Positions 12,674-24,598 of a stretch of DNA of 64,000 bases are shown piece by piece (the stretch's first letter is position 1; every line of letters begins with the position of its first letter). The stretch spans positions 45,856,483-45,920,482 of the forward strand of contig CM060306.1 of the NCBI GenBank assembly GCA_030674185.1, written 5' to 3'. This stretch comes from Monoplex corrugatus. Taxonomy: Eukaryota > Mollusca > Gastropoda > Littorinimorpha > Ranellidae. The translations under genes and the position numbers were made by a program. The notes below the pieces were generated by a model that was not told the DNA's origin, made no database searches, and saw nothing but the letters and a program-made list of their open reading frames with translations.

Positions 12674-13209
12674 TTATTGAGGAGACAAGCATTCTACACA
12701 GACTGTTGTTTCATTGACTCATTTGCTAATATGCAACAGATGTAATGTTGTGGTTTTATGAGGGATTTCTCTTTCAAATGGCTTGACCATTTCAGAATTT
12801 GTGGCAAAGATGTCAGCACACATTATGCATCCAGGCATCTCTCCCCTTCTTTCTCCCCTCCCCCTCCCCCCCCCCCCCACCCACGCACACACGTGTGCGT
12901 GTGAGATCAAAGACACAGGTGTACTTTAGAAACACCTACGTTTTTGATTCGTTTAGTTCTGCTTTGTTTTTCTTTTTTCCCCCTTCTTTTTATATATGGT
13001 TAAGCCATGCCAACATTCTTCCTTTTCCTGCCGATTTTTATTTATTTATTTTTTTTAATGTAATATTTTACCTCAAAAATCAGTTGATCGCAATGGGTTC
13101 TGGTTATTTTCATTTGCTTGTTTCATTTTGTCAAGTTTTTAAGCGACGAATTTTTCATTACAATCAAACTTTGTTTATTCATATGTTTTGTTCATATATT
13201 TATATTTTT
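12674..13209. other. Unassigned sequence with homopolymer runs
   Basis: C-rich (12865-12880) and T-rich runs. The open frame across 12799-13293 is of low complexity and has no recognisable domain. Confidence 0.4.
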
Positions 13210-13215
13210 TATTTA

Positions 13216-13262
13216 TTCCATTCATTCATTCATTCATTCATTCATTCATTCATTCATTCATC
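13216..13262. repeat. (ATTC)n microsatellite
   Basis: Tetranucleotide repeat of about 11 units. Confidence 0.95.
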
Positions 13263-13384
13263 CATTCACTATAATATTCAGACCATTTCATAAATAGTCG
13301 AGATGCAAACACTTAAATAAAAATGTTACCCTGCGGTCCTAACATCAAAACATGTTTACTTTATAACTGTTATTATCAGTATTG

Positions 13385-13452
13385 TTATTGTTGTTGTTGT
13401 TATTATCAGTAGTAGTAGTAGTAGTAGTGGTAGTAGTAGTAGTAGTAGTGTT
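13385..13452. repeat. (TTG)n and (TAG)n microsatellite
   Basis: Trinucleotide runs immediately before the head of a dispersed repeat copy. Confidence 0.9.
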
Positions 13453-13470
13453 GTTACTATTACTGTTATT

Positions 13471-13998
13471 GGTGTTGTCGTTTTAAGCCCAACCGACTGC
13501 GCAGAGCCATTTCAGGGCTATAACCATCTTAAAGCACACACAGCACTCACTGATCCTGAAAAACGCCAGGAAAAGAAAACCAAGTACATATATCAATGAT
13601 ACGTTCGGGCACATAATCTAGGGATATGCCCCTGACATTGACCCATCTCACCCAATTTATCACGGGGGGGAGGGGGAGGGGCGAATAGATAACAAAAAAC
13701 AAATCTGAATATTAATAAATGCACAAACATAACTGAATGCACTAAAACAAATGTTTAAAAAAAAAGGGTCTAAATTCCCTGAAATTGCTTGTGCACATCA
13801 CAATTCCTTCATCCAAAAATACAGTTAGTACATGCAATCCTAACAGAAGGTATGGACAGCAATTTAAAACACATACACATACAGACGAATGGACCAGTAA
13901 GGCAGTGTGAGGTGGTAAATAAAACGACCAAAGCAAAGATGCTTTGCAGCACTTCACAGCTGGCAGAATCAGTTCCTTTGGGGTCCCCAAGGTGTTGA
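13471..13998 (+). mobile_element. 0.5-kb dispersed repeat, copy A
   Basis: The head TTTTAAGCCCAACCGACTGC, followed by AGAGCCATTTCAGGGCTATA, is the family signature. The body also shows GAATGGACCAGTAAGGCAG. The end near 13980 has GGGGTCCCC, as in related copies. Confidence 0.8.
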
Positions 13999-14084
13999 TC
14001 TTGAGGTACGACTTGTAACAGGGTGTAGTATACATGAATTTTATGAGCTCATAATGACAGGGTGGCTGAGGACAGAGAGGGTGT

Positions 14085-14395
14085 TATTTGTTGTTTTTGT
14101 TTAAAGCCCAGCCGACTGCATAGAGCCATATCAGGGCTATAACTGTTTCAAAACATACACAACCCGTCAACAGGAAAAGAAAGGAAAAGAAAATTAAGTA
14201 CACATATCAATGCATTAACGCAATTATCTAAGGAAATGCCCCTGGCGTTGACCACTCCGTCCAATTTATCGGACAGGGGATTTAAAGAAAACATACCTGA
14301 ATACAAATTGAAACACAAGTAAGGACACTAAAACATATATAAAAACGGGTTTAAATTACCTAAAGTTGCTTCAGCATATCGCATTTCCCTAAAAG
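14085..14395 (+). mobile_element. 0.5-kb dispersed repeat, copy B, 3'-truncated
   Basis: The head TTTAAAGCCCAGCCGACTGC is followed by AGAGCCATATCAGGGCTATA. The copy runs through the CCACTCCGTCCAATTTATCG segment and stops after about 310 bp, where a LINE 3' end begins. Confidence 0.85.
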
Positions 14396-14399
14396 GTAG

Positions 14400-14487
14400 A
14401 TGTACTTGCAGCGACAAGGGGTAGAGTCATATGGAGGGCTATGATCGCCAAGGCCATGCGGCAGGGCACATGATGATGATGATGATA
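14400..14487 (+). mobile_element. 3' terminus of a (TGA)n-tailed LINE
   Basis: ATGATCGCCAAGGCCATGCG followed by GCAGGGCACATGATGATGAT matches the 3' ends at 18950-18990 and, on the minus strand, 29798-29850. Only the last ~85 bp is present. The 20-bp satellite begins about 35 bp further on. Confidence 0.8.
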
Positions 14488-14519
14488 AATGACACGCAAT
14501 GAAACAAAAAGACAGAGTG

Positions 14520-17500
14520 TTGGACATCACCGTTGTTCACGCTGTATCATCGCTGTTCACACTGTATCATCGCTGTTCACACTGTATCATCGCTGTTCAC
14601 ACTGTATCATCGCTGTTCACACTGTATCATCGCTGTTCACGTTGTATCATCGCTGTTCACGCTGTATCATCGCTGTTCACACTGTATCGTCGCTGTTCAC
14701 ACTGTATCGTCGCTGTTCACACTGTATCGTCGCTGTTCACACTGTATCATCGTTGTTCACGCTGTATCATCGCTGTTCACACTGTATCATCGCTGTTCAC
14801 ACTGTATCATCGCTGTTTCACACTGTATCGTCGCTGTTCACACTGTATCATCGCTGTTCACTCTGTATCATCGCTGTTCACACTGTATCGTCGCTGTTCA
14901 CACTGTATCATCGCTGTTCACGCTGTATCATCGCTGTTCACACTGTATCATCGTTGTTCACGCTGTATCATCGCTGTTCACACTGTATCGTCGCTGTTCA
15001 CATTGTATCATCGCTGTTCACGTTGTATCATCGCTGTATCATCGCTGTTCACACTGTATCATCGCTGTTCACGCTGTCATCATCGCTGTTCACGCTGTAT
15101 CATCGCTGTTCACGCTGTCTTATCGCTGTTAATGTTGTATCATCGCTGTTCACACTGTGTCATCGCTGTTCACGCTGTATCATCGCTGTTCACACTGTAT
15201 CATCGCTGTTCACACTGTGTCATCGCTGTTCACACTGTATCATCGCTGTTCACACTGTGTCATCGCTGTTCACGCTGTATCATCGCTGTTCACGACTGTA
15301 TCATCGCTGTTCACACTGTATCATCGCTGTTCACACTGTATCATCGCTGTTCACACTGTATCATCGCTGTTCACACTGTATCATCGCTGTTCACACTGTA
15401 TCGTCGCTGTTCACACTGTTACTCGCTGTTCACACTGTATCATCGCTGTTCACGTTGTATCGTCCTGTTCACACTGTATCATAGCTGTTCACACTGTATC
15501 ATCGCTGTTCACGTTGTATCGTCCTGTTCACACTGTATCATCGCTGTTCACGTTGTATCATCGCTGTTCACGTTGTATCGTCCTGTTCACACTGTATCAT
15601 CGCTGTTCACGTTGTATCATCGCTGTTCACACTGTATCATCGCTGTTCACGCTGTATCATCGCTGTTCACGTTGTATCGTCCTGTTCACACTGTATCATC
15701 GCTGTTCACACTGTATCATCGCTGTTCACGTTGTATCATCGCTGTTCACGTTGTATCATCGCTGTTCACACTGTATCATCGCTGTTCACGTTGTATCGTC
15801 CTGTTCACACTGTATCATCGCTGTTCACACTGTATCATCGCTGTTCACGTTGTATCGTCCTGTTCACACTGTATCATCGCTGTTCACGTTGTATCGTCCT
15901 GTTCACACTGTATCATAGCTGTTCACACTGTATCATCGCTGTTCACGCTGTATCGTCGCTGTTCACGCTGTATCGTCGCTGTTCACACTGTATCATCGCT
16001 GTTCACACTGTATCATCGCTGTTCACGTTTATCATAGCTGTTCACACTGTATCATCGCTGTTCACACTGTATCATCACACTGTATCATCGCTGTTAACGT
16101 TGTATCATCGCTGTTCACACTGTATCGTCGCTGTTCACACTGTATCATCGCACTGTATCATCGCTGTTAACGTTGTATCATAGCTCTTCACACTGTATCA
16201 TCGCTGTTCACACTGTATCATCACACTGTATCATCGCTGTTAACGTTGTATCATAGCTGTTCACACTGTATCATCGCTGTTCACACTGTATCATCACACG
16301 TATCATCGCGTACTTGTATCACCTGTTCACACTGTATCATCGCTGTTAACGTTGTATCATCACTGTTACTACATCGCTGTAAGTTGTATCATCGCTGTTA
16401 ACGTTGTATCATCGCTGTTCACACTGTATCATCGCTGTTAACGTTGTATCATCGCTGTTCACACTGTATCATCGCTGTTAACGTTGTATCATCGCTGTTC
16501 ACACTGTATCATCGCTGTTACGTGTATAGCTGTTCACACTGTATCATCGCTGTTAACGTTGTATCATCGCTGTTCACATGTATCATCGCTGTTAACGTTG
16601 TATCATCGCTGTTCACACTGTATCATCGCTGTTAACGTTGTATCATCGCTGTTCACACTGTATCATCGCTGTTAACGTTGTATCATCGCTGTTCACACTG
16701 TATCATCGCTGTTAACGTTGTATCATCGCTGTTTACGTTGTATCATCACTGTTTACGTTGTATCATCACTGTTTACGTTGTATCATCTCTGTTTCATCGC
16801 TGTTCACGTTGTATTATCGCTGTTCACACTGTTGCATCGCTGTTCACACTGTATCATCACTGTTCACACTGTATCATCACTGTTCACAGTGTATCATCGC
16901 TGTTCACACTGTATCATCGCTGTTCACGTTGTATCATCGCTGTATCATCGCTGTTCACACTGTATCATCGCTGTTCACGTTGTATCATCGCTGTTCACGC
17001 TGTATCATCGCTGTTCACGCTGTCTCATCGCTGTTCACGCTGTATCATCGCTGTTCACACTGTGTCATCGCTGTTCACACTGTATCATCGCTGTTCACGT
17101 TGTATCATCACTGTTCACGTGTATCATCGCTGTTCACACTGTATCATCGCTGTTCACTGTCACGTGTATCATCGCTGTTCACGCTGTATCATCGCTGTTC
17201 ACGCTGTATCATCGCTGTTCACGCTGATCATCGCTGTTCACGTGTATCATCGCTGTTCACGTTGTATCATCGCTGTTCACGTGTATCATCGCTGTTCACG
17301 CTGTATCATCGCTGTTCACGTTGTATCATCGCTGTTCACGTCTGTATCATCGCTGTTCACTGTGTATCATCGCTGTTCACGTCTGCATCATCGCTGTTCA
17401 CGCTGTATCATCGCGTTCACGCTGTATCATCGCTGTTCACGCGCATCATCGCTGTTCACGTTGTATCATCGCTGTTCACGTTGTATCATCGCTGTTCACA

Positions 17501-18415
17501 CTGTCATCATCGCTGTTCACCTGTATCATCGCTGTTCACGTTGTATCATCGCTGTTCACGTTGTATCATCGCTGTTCACGCTGTATCATCGCTGTTCAAC
17601 GTGCTATCATCCTGTTCACGCTGTCATCATCCTGTTCACTGTATCATCGCTGTTCACACTGCATCATCGCTGTTCACGCTTGTATCATCGCTGTTCACGC
17701 TGCATCATCGCTGTTCACACTGTATCATCGCTGTTCACACTGTATCATCGCTGTTCACGCTGTATTATCGCTGTTCACACTGCATCGTCGCTGTTCACGC
17801 TGTATCATCGCTGTTCACACGGCATCATCACTGTTCACGCTGTCTCATCACTGTTCACACTGTATCATCGCGTTCACACTGTATCATCGCTGTTCACGCG
17901 TATCATCGCCGTTCACGCTGTATCATCGCTGTTCACATGTTATCAGTTCATCGCTGTTCACGCTTGTTGTTCATCGCTGTTCACGCTGTTTCATCGCGTT
18001 CACCTGTATCATCGCTGTTCACACTGTATCATCGCTGTTCACACTGTATCATCGCTGTTCACACTGTATCATCGCTGTTCACACTGTATCATCGTGTTCA
18101 CACTGTATCATCGCTGTTCACACTGTATCATCGCTGTTCACACTGTATCATCGCTGTTCACACTGTATCATCGCTGTTCACACTGTATCATCGCTGTTCA
18201 CACTGTATCATCGCTGTTCACACTGTATCATCGCCGTTCACGCTGTATCATCGCTGTTCACACTGTATCATCGCCGTTCACGCTGTATCATCGCTGTTCA
18301 CACTGTATCATCGCTGTTCACACTGTATCATCGCTGTTCACATTGTATATCGCTGTTCACACTGTATCATCACTGTTTCATCGCCGTTCACGCTGTATCA
18401 TCGCTGTTCACGCTG
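14520..18415. repeat. 20-bp satellite array, about 3.9 kb
   Basis: The consensus unit TGTATCATCGCTGTTCACAC is repeated about 195 times. Variants define zones. 15440-15930 is rich in a shortened unit with GTCCTGTTCAC (one G lost) alternating with full units. 16320-16730 alternates AACGTTGTATCATCGCTGTT with CACACTGTATCATCGCTGTT, a 40-bp dimer. 17100-18000 is the most irregular. Because 20 is not divisible by 3 and the unit has no forward stop, all three plus frames read the same 20-residue cycle (containing SSLFTLYHRC). This is an effect of the repeat, not evidence of a protein. Confidence 0.97.
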
Positions 18416-18655
18416 TAGAGCTTTGCTTCCTGTTTCTTTCTGTTTTGTCCACACATTCTTCACAAGAACATTTTGAACGGTACTGTCATCAAAACTTACA
18501 CCGTTAATGTAAAGATGAACTGGTTGGTCTGTGTCCCACAAGCACAGCAGGCAATTATCACTTTTAGTCCCGAGCTTACGATTTCTGCAACCGATGTTTC
18601 TCCCTCAGAGTATATGTATGGTCGACCATCGTGTCGATAAAATCCAACCTAGCAC
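18416..18655. other. Spacer between satellite and LINE fragment
   Basis: About 240 bp without recognised content. Confidence 0.4.
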
Positions 18656-18990
18656 TTTATATATTGTGAGGGGGGCAGCAAAGAAAACAAATGAGACAGT
18701 CTTGATGGAGGCAGACACAAGTAGATCACTCATAAGGAAGATCAGGAAAAGACAGGCAACATTTATAGGCCATTTTATGAGGAAGGGGGATTTGGAGCAC
18801 CTGGTCACAACGGGAAAACTGGAGGGAAAGAGAGCACCGGGTAGACCCAGGGAGAAAATGCTGGACGGACTTGCAAAGTGGCTGGGGACGAGGGGGGTGG
18901 GAGAGATGCTAGGTGCAACGAGAGATAGAGACAGATGGAAGTCCATGATCGCCAACGCCATGCGGCAGGGCACCTGATGATGATGAGGGG
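18656..18990 (+). mobile_element. LINE C-terminal fragment with (TGA)n tail
   Basis: The frame reads AKKTNETVLMEADTSRSLI, then IRKRQATFIGHFMRKG, then GKRAPGRPREKMLDGL, and ends in DRDRWKSMIANAMRQGT before GATGATGATGA. This is the post-RT C-terminal region of an APE-type LINE. The same family occurs at 29798-30275 (minus) and, as a short 3' end, at 14400-14487. Confidence 0.85.
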
Positions 18991-19380
18991 GTCTGGCGCT
19001 AGGTGGCATGCGCTTATGTAATTAATTTTCCCGCTGTTTGTGCAGAGCCTCAGCAACTCTCTCCACCTGCCTCCTCAAGTCCAGGGCAAACCGAGGTCAG
19101 ACAGCTGTTCTCATAGGAGACACAGACGACCGAACAATAGATGACAAGTCGCAGCATATGGCCAAAACCACAAACAATGCTCTGTGGCAATGCCTTTCTG
19201 CAGTATGCGGCTGGGGGATTTTCTGTCTGGGTTTACTCCCGTAGCCTTTCCCCACCCAAGGGGTAAACCACAAGGTAGCGGAGACAGGCGCAGGTCGTGC
19301 AGCCTACTATCATACTGTAGCAGAGACTCAGCTCTGACCTGACCTTTAGTGTATCCTAAAACAAAACAAACCATAAATAC

Positions 19381-19573
19381 TTAACCCTTTGACTCCCGCG
19401 CCATGTTCACCAGCATCCTGCATTGTCAATCATGCTAGCGAAGCAAAACCTTAACCTTTTGATTCCTTCACCCTATCCACAAGCTTCCTGCAGGAAGCTG
19501 GTGGATAGGGTGAGGGAATCAAAGGGTTAAGTTTTTGCAGTTGGTGGATAGGGTGTGGGAGTCAAAGGGTTAA
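19381..19573. mobile_element. Palindromic TTAA-flanked MITE, copy 1
   Basis: It starts TTAACCCTTTGACTCCCGC and ends GGGAGTCAAAGGGTTAA, giving terminal inverted repeats next to a TTAA on each side. TTAA target sites and CCCT-starting ends are features of piggyBac-type elements. An inner palindrome (19451-19530) has its own TTAA-bounded ends and near-perfect 40-bp arms. Confidence 0.8.
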
Positions 19574-20890
19574 CCCTACTCTCTGCCTTTACCGTGACAC
19601 GACCCTAACCTACACCTGGAAGAACCTCAAGGAAGCGTAGGAGTGATCTTCCAAATACTGACCACAAGTGTGATTTACACGATAAACACAGACCACGTAC
19701 CTTGCAAGCCCTCAAGATTCTGCACCTCACCAGCACTGTTTTGCTTTGCAAGCTGTGAATGGAGAATTGGAATGTGTCGTTGACAGATGACCACAGTGAC
19801 CATGTACTTTCGTTACGTAAATGAGCACGTGCTACACAGCTGAATTTAAAAGTCTGATGGTGCAGCCGTCCTGTCTCTGTCGTGGTGGATAAAACCCATG
19901 AGGAAGCTGTGTTGAGAGAGGCAGTGAGATATCGAGGAGTTACAACTGATTAAGGATACTATATTGATCTATCTACGTGACATTGATTGACATAGCGTGA
20001 CAAGATTCGTGACAAGGGTGACCAATGATCTGATACAACGTGAAAGCTGATCTGATACAACGTGATCACCAGTATGATAAAGCTCGACACTGATCTGAAA
20101 CATCGCGACACTCAGGAATCGTTGGTTCAGCCCACGCTCATGTAGGTTTTGCGGAACCGTGCAGTAAAATCAACTCCTCGACCTACTTCCCACACACAAT
20201 ATCACAGGGGCACCAACTTCTTTCAACTAAGCCGTCAGTATTCAAACATCAAAGAAGAAAATTAGTAATTAGACAAAAAGTGACGAACAACACACGCCCA
20301 AACAACCAAATTCTGTGGGGGTAAAAAAGCACCGGCACGTGGACTGCCATTAACTATGCACTTTATCCGACCAAATGCGTATCAACCTCCACTGATTATA
20401 TATGAGCGATTTCCAAAACCCAGCTTACAGTTGTGAACTTGATCAGTCCTTCTTTCCAGCGTAATATTCAGCTACTTTACTGCACATCGTCTATAACGCT
20501 CTACCACGGTCACCGATACCATCCCTGCTGTGCACATGACTGGTTTGCCTGGGTATGACACCGATACTTGTTGCTGACCTCACAACCTCGCACTAACTGG
20601 TCATGCAAGCTGCTGAACTTGACATGTGATCTTACCTTGAAGGCGTCTTGGAACCTGACAGAAAACCCGACTCATTAAGGTACACCAAAATTGCATGCAG
20701 TACCTTATGTTTGCCTTTGTTGCTGTAATTATTGATTCCTCATCTGTCATCTGCTAATTGCCTCTGGTTAGTACTGCCATTCTTTCCTTATCTTTCTTTC
20801 TTCCTCCCTTTCCTCCCTTCTTCTTATTTTTTTTTCAGAATTTGTTTAAAAGGGAAGATATTTATAAATTCAGATTGATAACACATCGTA
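19574..20890. other. Unassigned sequence upstream of the duplication
   Basis: No coding signal was recognised. A short degenerate repeat with core TGATCTGATACAACGTGA occurs at 20027-20060, with a diverged third unit to about 20108. A C/T-rich run lies at 20780-20840. Confidence 0.4.
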
Positions 20891-21039
20891 GCCCTACCGA
20901 CTACACATGTGTAACCTATCCGTGCGTTTGCCTATATGTCTGTGAGAAAATGCACCAGAAAGGGTTCACAGTGGAATCAGCTGGGTCTTTACTGTTTCGA
21001 TCAACGGTCCACTTTTATAGGACGTATGAAAATGCCAGT

Positions 21040-21605
21040 TGTTGTTGTTGTTATTGTTGTTTTAAGCCCAGCCGACTGCCTAGAGCCATATCAGAGCTAT
21101 AACCGCTTCAAAACATACAAAACGTCAACAGGAAAAAAAAAAAAGTTAAGTGCACATATCAATGCGTTTGCGCACATGATCTAAGGACATGCCCCTGGCG
21201 TTGACCACTCTGTCCAATTTATCGCAGAGGGGATTTAAAAAACACTCCTGAATACAAATTTAAGCATACCTAAGGGCACCAAAACATATATATAAACGGA
21301 CATAAATTACCTAAAACTGCTTCCGCATATCTCACCTCCTTAGAGCTAAAAATGCTCTTAATACATGTACCCAATCATCAATCCTAAGAAAAAGTATATA
21401 AGACTTTATCGAACATATGCAAGTGAATGGACCAGCAAGGCAGAAAATGATAGAACGAAATGACAGAAAGCAAAGGAACAAGGCAGAAAAAAAGAGAGTG
21501 ACAGAAAAGAGGACATTTCTAGCACAGAATTTCCAGAAGGTGGGGATAGGCCTACTGTTCAAACTGAAAGAGCCCTCGGCATACCCACAGGGGGGGGGGG
21601 GGGGG
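21040..21605 (+). mobile_element. 0.5-kb dispersed repeat, copy C, with target-site duplication
   Basis: An 8-bp direct repeat ATGCCAGT flanks it (21032-21039 and 21606-21613). The head is a (GTT)n run plus TTTTAAGCCCAGCCGACTGC; the 3' end is CCCACAG and a G-run. Its empty site is visible in the duplicated segment near 22690. Confidence 0.9.
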
Positions 21606-21994
21606 ATGCCAGTGAATCAAGCCGCATAAACAAATTATTTAACATTATGTTGTATTGTTATACCCTGATGTTACCTATCACAATAATAATTCCGCCTGTT
21701 TCATAGAAGTGACTGAAAGGTAAAAGGATTCAAGGTAAAGTTGCCCCTTAACTCCGAGGTCGAAGGGAGTGAGGTGCTAGAAACTTCAACTGTTCTCGGG
21801 GCCAGCATTCTGAGGGCGGTGCCCATCTTTTCTCCCTCTCTGTTTATATTTTCCAAACTTTTGAAGACTGCCAGCAAGGTGTCCTCCATTCATAGAGCTG
21901 GATAGACTGAAGGCCCTACGCACATATAGGCCCTACGGTTCCTTGGTAGTGATTTGCCTCAGTGCAAACTTGTGCAAAAAGGTGAGTGCTGTAG

Positions 21995-22550
21995 CTATTA
22001 TTGTTATTGTTATTGTTGTTTAAAGCCCAACCGACTGCCTAGAGCCATATCAGGGCTATAACCATTTCAAAAATTGCAAAACTTTAACAGGATAACAAAT
22101 GAAAAGAAAATCAAGTACACATATCAAGCATAAGTGCACACAATCTTAGGACATGCCCCCGATGTTGACCACTCCGTCCAATTTATCGCACAGGGAATTT
22201 AAAAAACAAACCTGAATACAAATTTAACCATATTAATGACACCAAAGCATACATAAAAACAGGCCTAAATGACCTAAAATTGCTTCGCATATCTCACCTC
22301 CCTGGAGCCAAAAATGCACTTAATACGTGTACCCAATTATCGATCTTAAGAAAGAGTACGAAAGACTTTATCGAACACATACAGGTGAATGGACCAGTAA
22401 GGCAGAAAATGATAGGTAGAAATGACAGAAAGCAAAGGAGGAAGACAGAAACAAAATAGAGTAACAGAAAAGAGAAAATTTCTAGCACAGAATTTCCAGA
22501 AGGCGGGGATACTATTCATACTCAAAAAGCCCCCGGCATCCCACGGGGGG
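21995..22550 (+). mobile_element. 0.5-kb dispersed repeat, copy D
   Basis: The head is TTATTGTTGTTTAAAGCCC and the tail CCCACGGGG. It sits at the end of the first duplicated unit and abuts the second unit, so its right target duplication is missing. Confidence 0.85.
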
Positions 22551-23071
22551 AAATTTGTGACCTATCCGTGCGTTTGCCTATATGTCTGTAAGAAAATGCA
22601 CCAGAAAGGATTCACAGAGGATTCAGCTGGGTCTTGACTGTTTCAACCACCGGTCCATTTTGATAAGAAGTAATGAAAATGCGAGCGAATCAAGCCACAA
22701 AAACAATTTCTTTTATATAATGTTACTATAGTTACATCCAGATGTTACCTATCACAATCATAATTAAGCCTCTGTTTCAGCGAAGTGACTGAAAGGTAAA
22801 AGGACTCAAGGTAAAGTTGTCCCTTATTTAACTCCCGAGGTCGAAGGGAGTGAGATGCTAGAGACTTCAACTGTTCTTGGGGCCAGCATTCTGAGGGCGG
22901 CGCCCATCTTTTCTCCTTCTCTGTTTATATTTTCCAAACTTTTGAACAAAGCAAGGAGTCCTCCATTCATAGAGCTGGGTAGACTAAAGGCCGTACGCAC
23001 ATATACGCCCTACGGTTCCTTGGTAGTGATTTGCCTCCGTGCAAACTCATGCAAAAGGGCGAGTGCTCTAG

Positions 23072-23587
23072 CTATTATTATTGTTATTGTTGTTTAAAGC
23101 CAAGCCGACTGCCTAGAGCCGTATCAGGACTATAACCGTTTCAAAACATGCAAAACTTCAACAGGATAAAAAAAATTAAAAGAAAATTAAGTACAAATAT
23201 CAATGCGTCCGTCAAATTTATCGCACAGGGGATTTAAAAAACAAACCTGAATACAAATTGAAACATAACTAATGACACTAAAACATATAAAAACGGGCCT
23301 AAATTACCTAAAATTGCGTCCCCATATCTCACCTCCCTAGAGCCAAAAACGCACTTAATACATGTACCCAATTATCAATCCTAAGAAAAAGTACGTAAGA
23401 GTTTATCGAACACATACAGGTGAATGGACCAGCAAGGCAGAAAATGATAGGAAGAAATGACAGATACAAGGCCCAAGGCAGAAACAAAGAAAGAGACAGA
23501 AAAGAGGAAATTTCTAGCACAGAATTTCCAGAAGGTGGGGATATTATTTATACTGAAAGAACCCCCGGTATCCCCACGGGGTGGGGG
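23072..23587 (+). mobile_element. 0.5-kb dispersed repeat, copy E, with target-site duplication
   Basis: Flanked by GTGCTCTAG at 23063-23071 and 23588-23596. The internal order matches copies C, D and F, with a small deletion in the CATATCAATGCG region near 23205. Confidence 0.9.
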
Positions 23588-23701
23588 GTGCTCTAGTTCT
23601 GTGCCAACCAAGAAATATGTGATGTGTCATTCCAATTGCATTTGACAATGCCTATGCAAAAACTAAGTCTTCAAGTTGAGCTCTGTGCACATCTGGATGT
23701 C

Positions 23702-23828
<127 letters not shown>

Positions 23829-23975
23829 GGGTAAATGACAGCAAACCTGCAAACGTAGCGTATGGTTTTATCTCTGGAGGTTAGAAAATCTCTTTCTCCT
23901 TTCCTTTCCGTCTTTCCGTTTTCGTCTTAATTCATCATTATCAAAATTACCATCTTTACTACCATCATCATTAGG

Positions 23976-23977
23976 AC

Positions 23978-24031
<54 letters not shown>

Positions 24032-24050
24032 CAGCAGCAGCAGCAGCAGA
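23976..24050. repeat. (TAG)n(CAG)n microsatellite
   Basis: Trinucleotide repeat about 200 bp upstream of the carotenoid oxygenase start codon. It lies in the likely promoter or 5' untranslated region. Confidence 0.95.
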
Positions 24051-24247
24051 AGTCATGGCAGTAGTAGAGGTATCATAGTGTCTATTATCTATTAACAGAA
24101 GTAATGGTGGTAGTAGAGGTATCAGTGTGTCTATTATCTATCCGAAGGCGCCAACCTTGACCAACAACACGGCCACGTCTTCAAACATATCCTTACCACT
24201 CACTCATCAAGCTCAAACTCTGGAAGTCAAAGACTGAGCCCACTTCC

Positions 24248-24460
24248 ATGGCGATGGAGATGATACACTGGCATGGCACCACCACAGTCCAACTGTTGCT
24301 GTTGCTGTTGGTGCTGGCCCTTGTGTGGACGTTAGGGGAGGAGGAACTACAGGTAGACGACTATGGCTTCTCCCTCCAGTTCCAGTCCAACAGGGAGGAG
24401 ATGCAAGACATACCCATCCGCTTCTATCCTCCCGTACCCCACTGGTTGGCCGGCACACTC
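24248..24460 (+). CDS. Carotenoid oxygenase, exon 1 (leader and N-terminus)
   Basis: Codes residues 1-71 of a carotenoid cleavage oxygenase (RPE65/BCO/NinaB family). The start at 24248 is the first of three close in-frame ATGs. A leucine-rich stretch (VQLLLLLLVLALVWTL, residues ~14-29) preceded by a few polar residues and followed by EEE looks like a signal peptide or signal anchor. After it comes IPIRFYPPVPHWLAGTL, the family's conserved N-terminal region before the RNGPG motif. The exon ends in ACACTC followed by the donor GTAAGT (24461). Joined in phase 0 to 30907 it gives GTLVRNGPG, the expected family sequence. Known animal members are cytosolic or membrane-associated enzymes without a cleaved leader, so the leader is unusual. 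A different first exon upstream cannot be excluded. Confidence 0.85.
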
Positions 24461-24598
24461 GTAAGTAGGCCGATTTCTTTCTGTCTTCGCTCTTCCCCCA
24501 CCCCCCTCCCCAAATTCCCTAACCCTGTGTGTCTGTGTGTGACGAAAATGTGTCAGCACGACTATGATATCCTCAACTCTTTTTGGATAGATCTTTAC

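Larger units (their letters stand above)
20909..23071. repeat. Tandem segmental duplication (unit = ~515-bp unique segment plus dispersed repeat)
   Basis: Copy 1 of the unique segment is 20909-21039 plus 21614-21994; copy 2 is 22555-23071. Both begin with a CCTATCCGTGCGTTTGCC block, contain GAGGTCGAAGGGAGTGAG and CATTCTGAGGGCGG, and end GTGCTSTAGCTATT. Each is followed at the same base by a dispersed repeat (D and E). Copy 1 is interrupted by repeat C; copy 2 is not. Confidence 0.85.

Noticed and set aside
14489..18507. Open frames of up to 609 codons over the 20-bp array
   Set aside because: All three forward frames read the same cyclic peptide from a tandem repeat; no start context, domain or codon pattern supports a gene.
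24213..24559. Minus-strand open frames over exon 1 of the carotenoid oxygenase
   Set aside because: They are shadows of the plus-strand exon, which has the family motifs and a matching splice donor.
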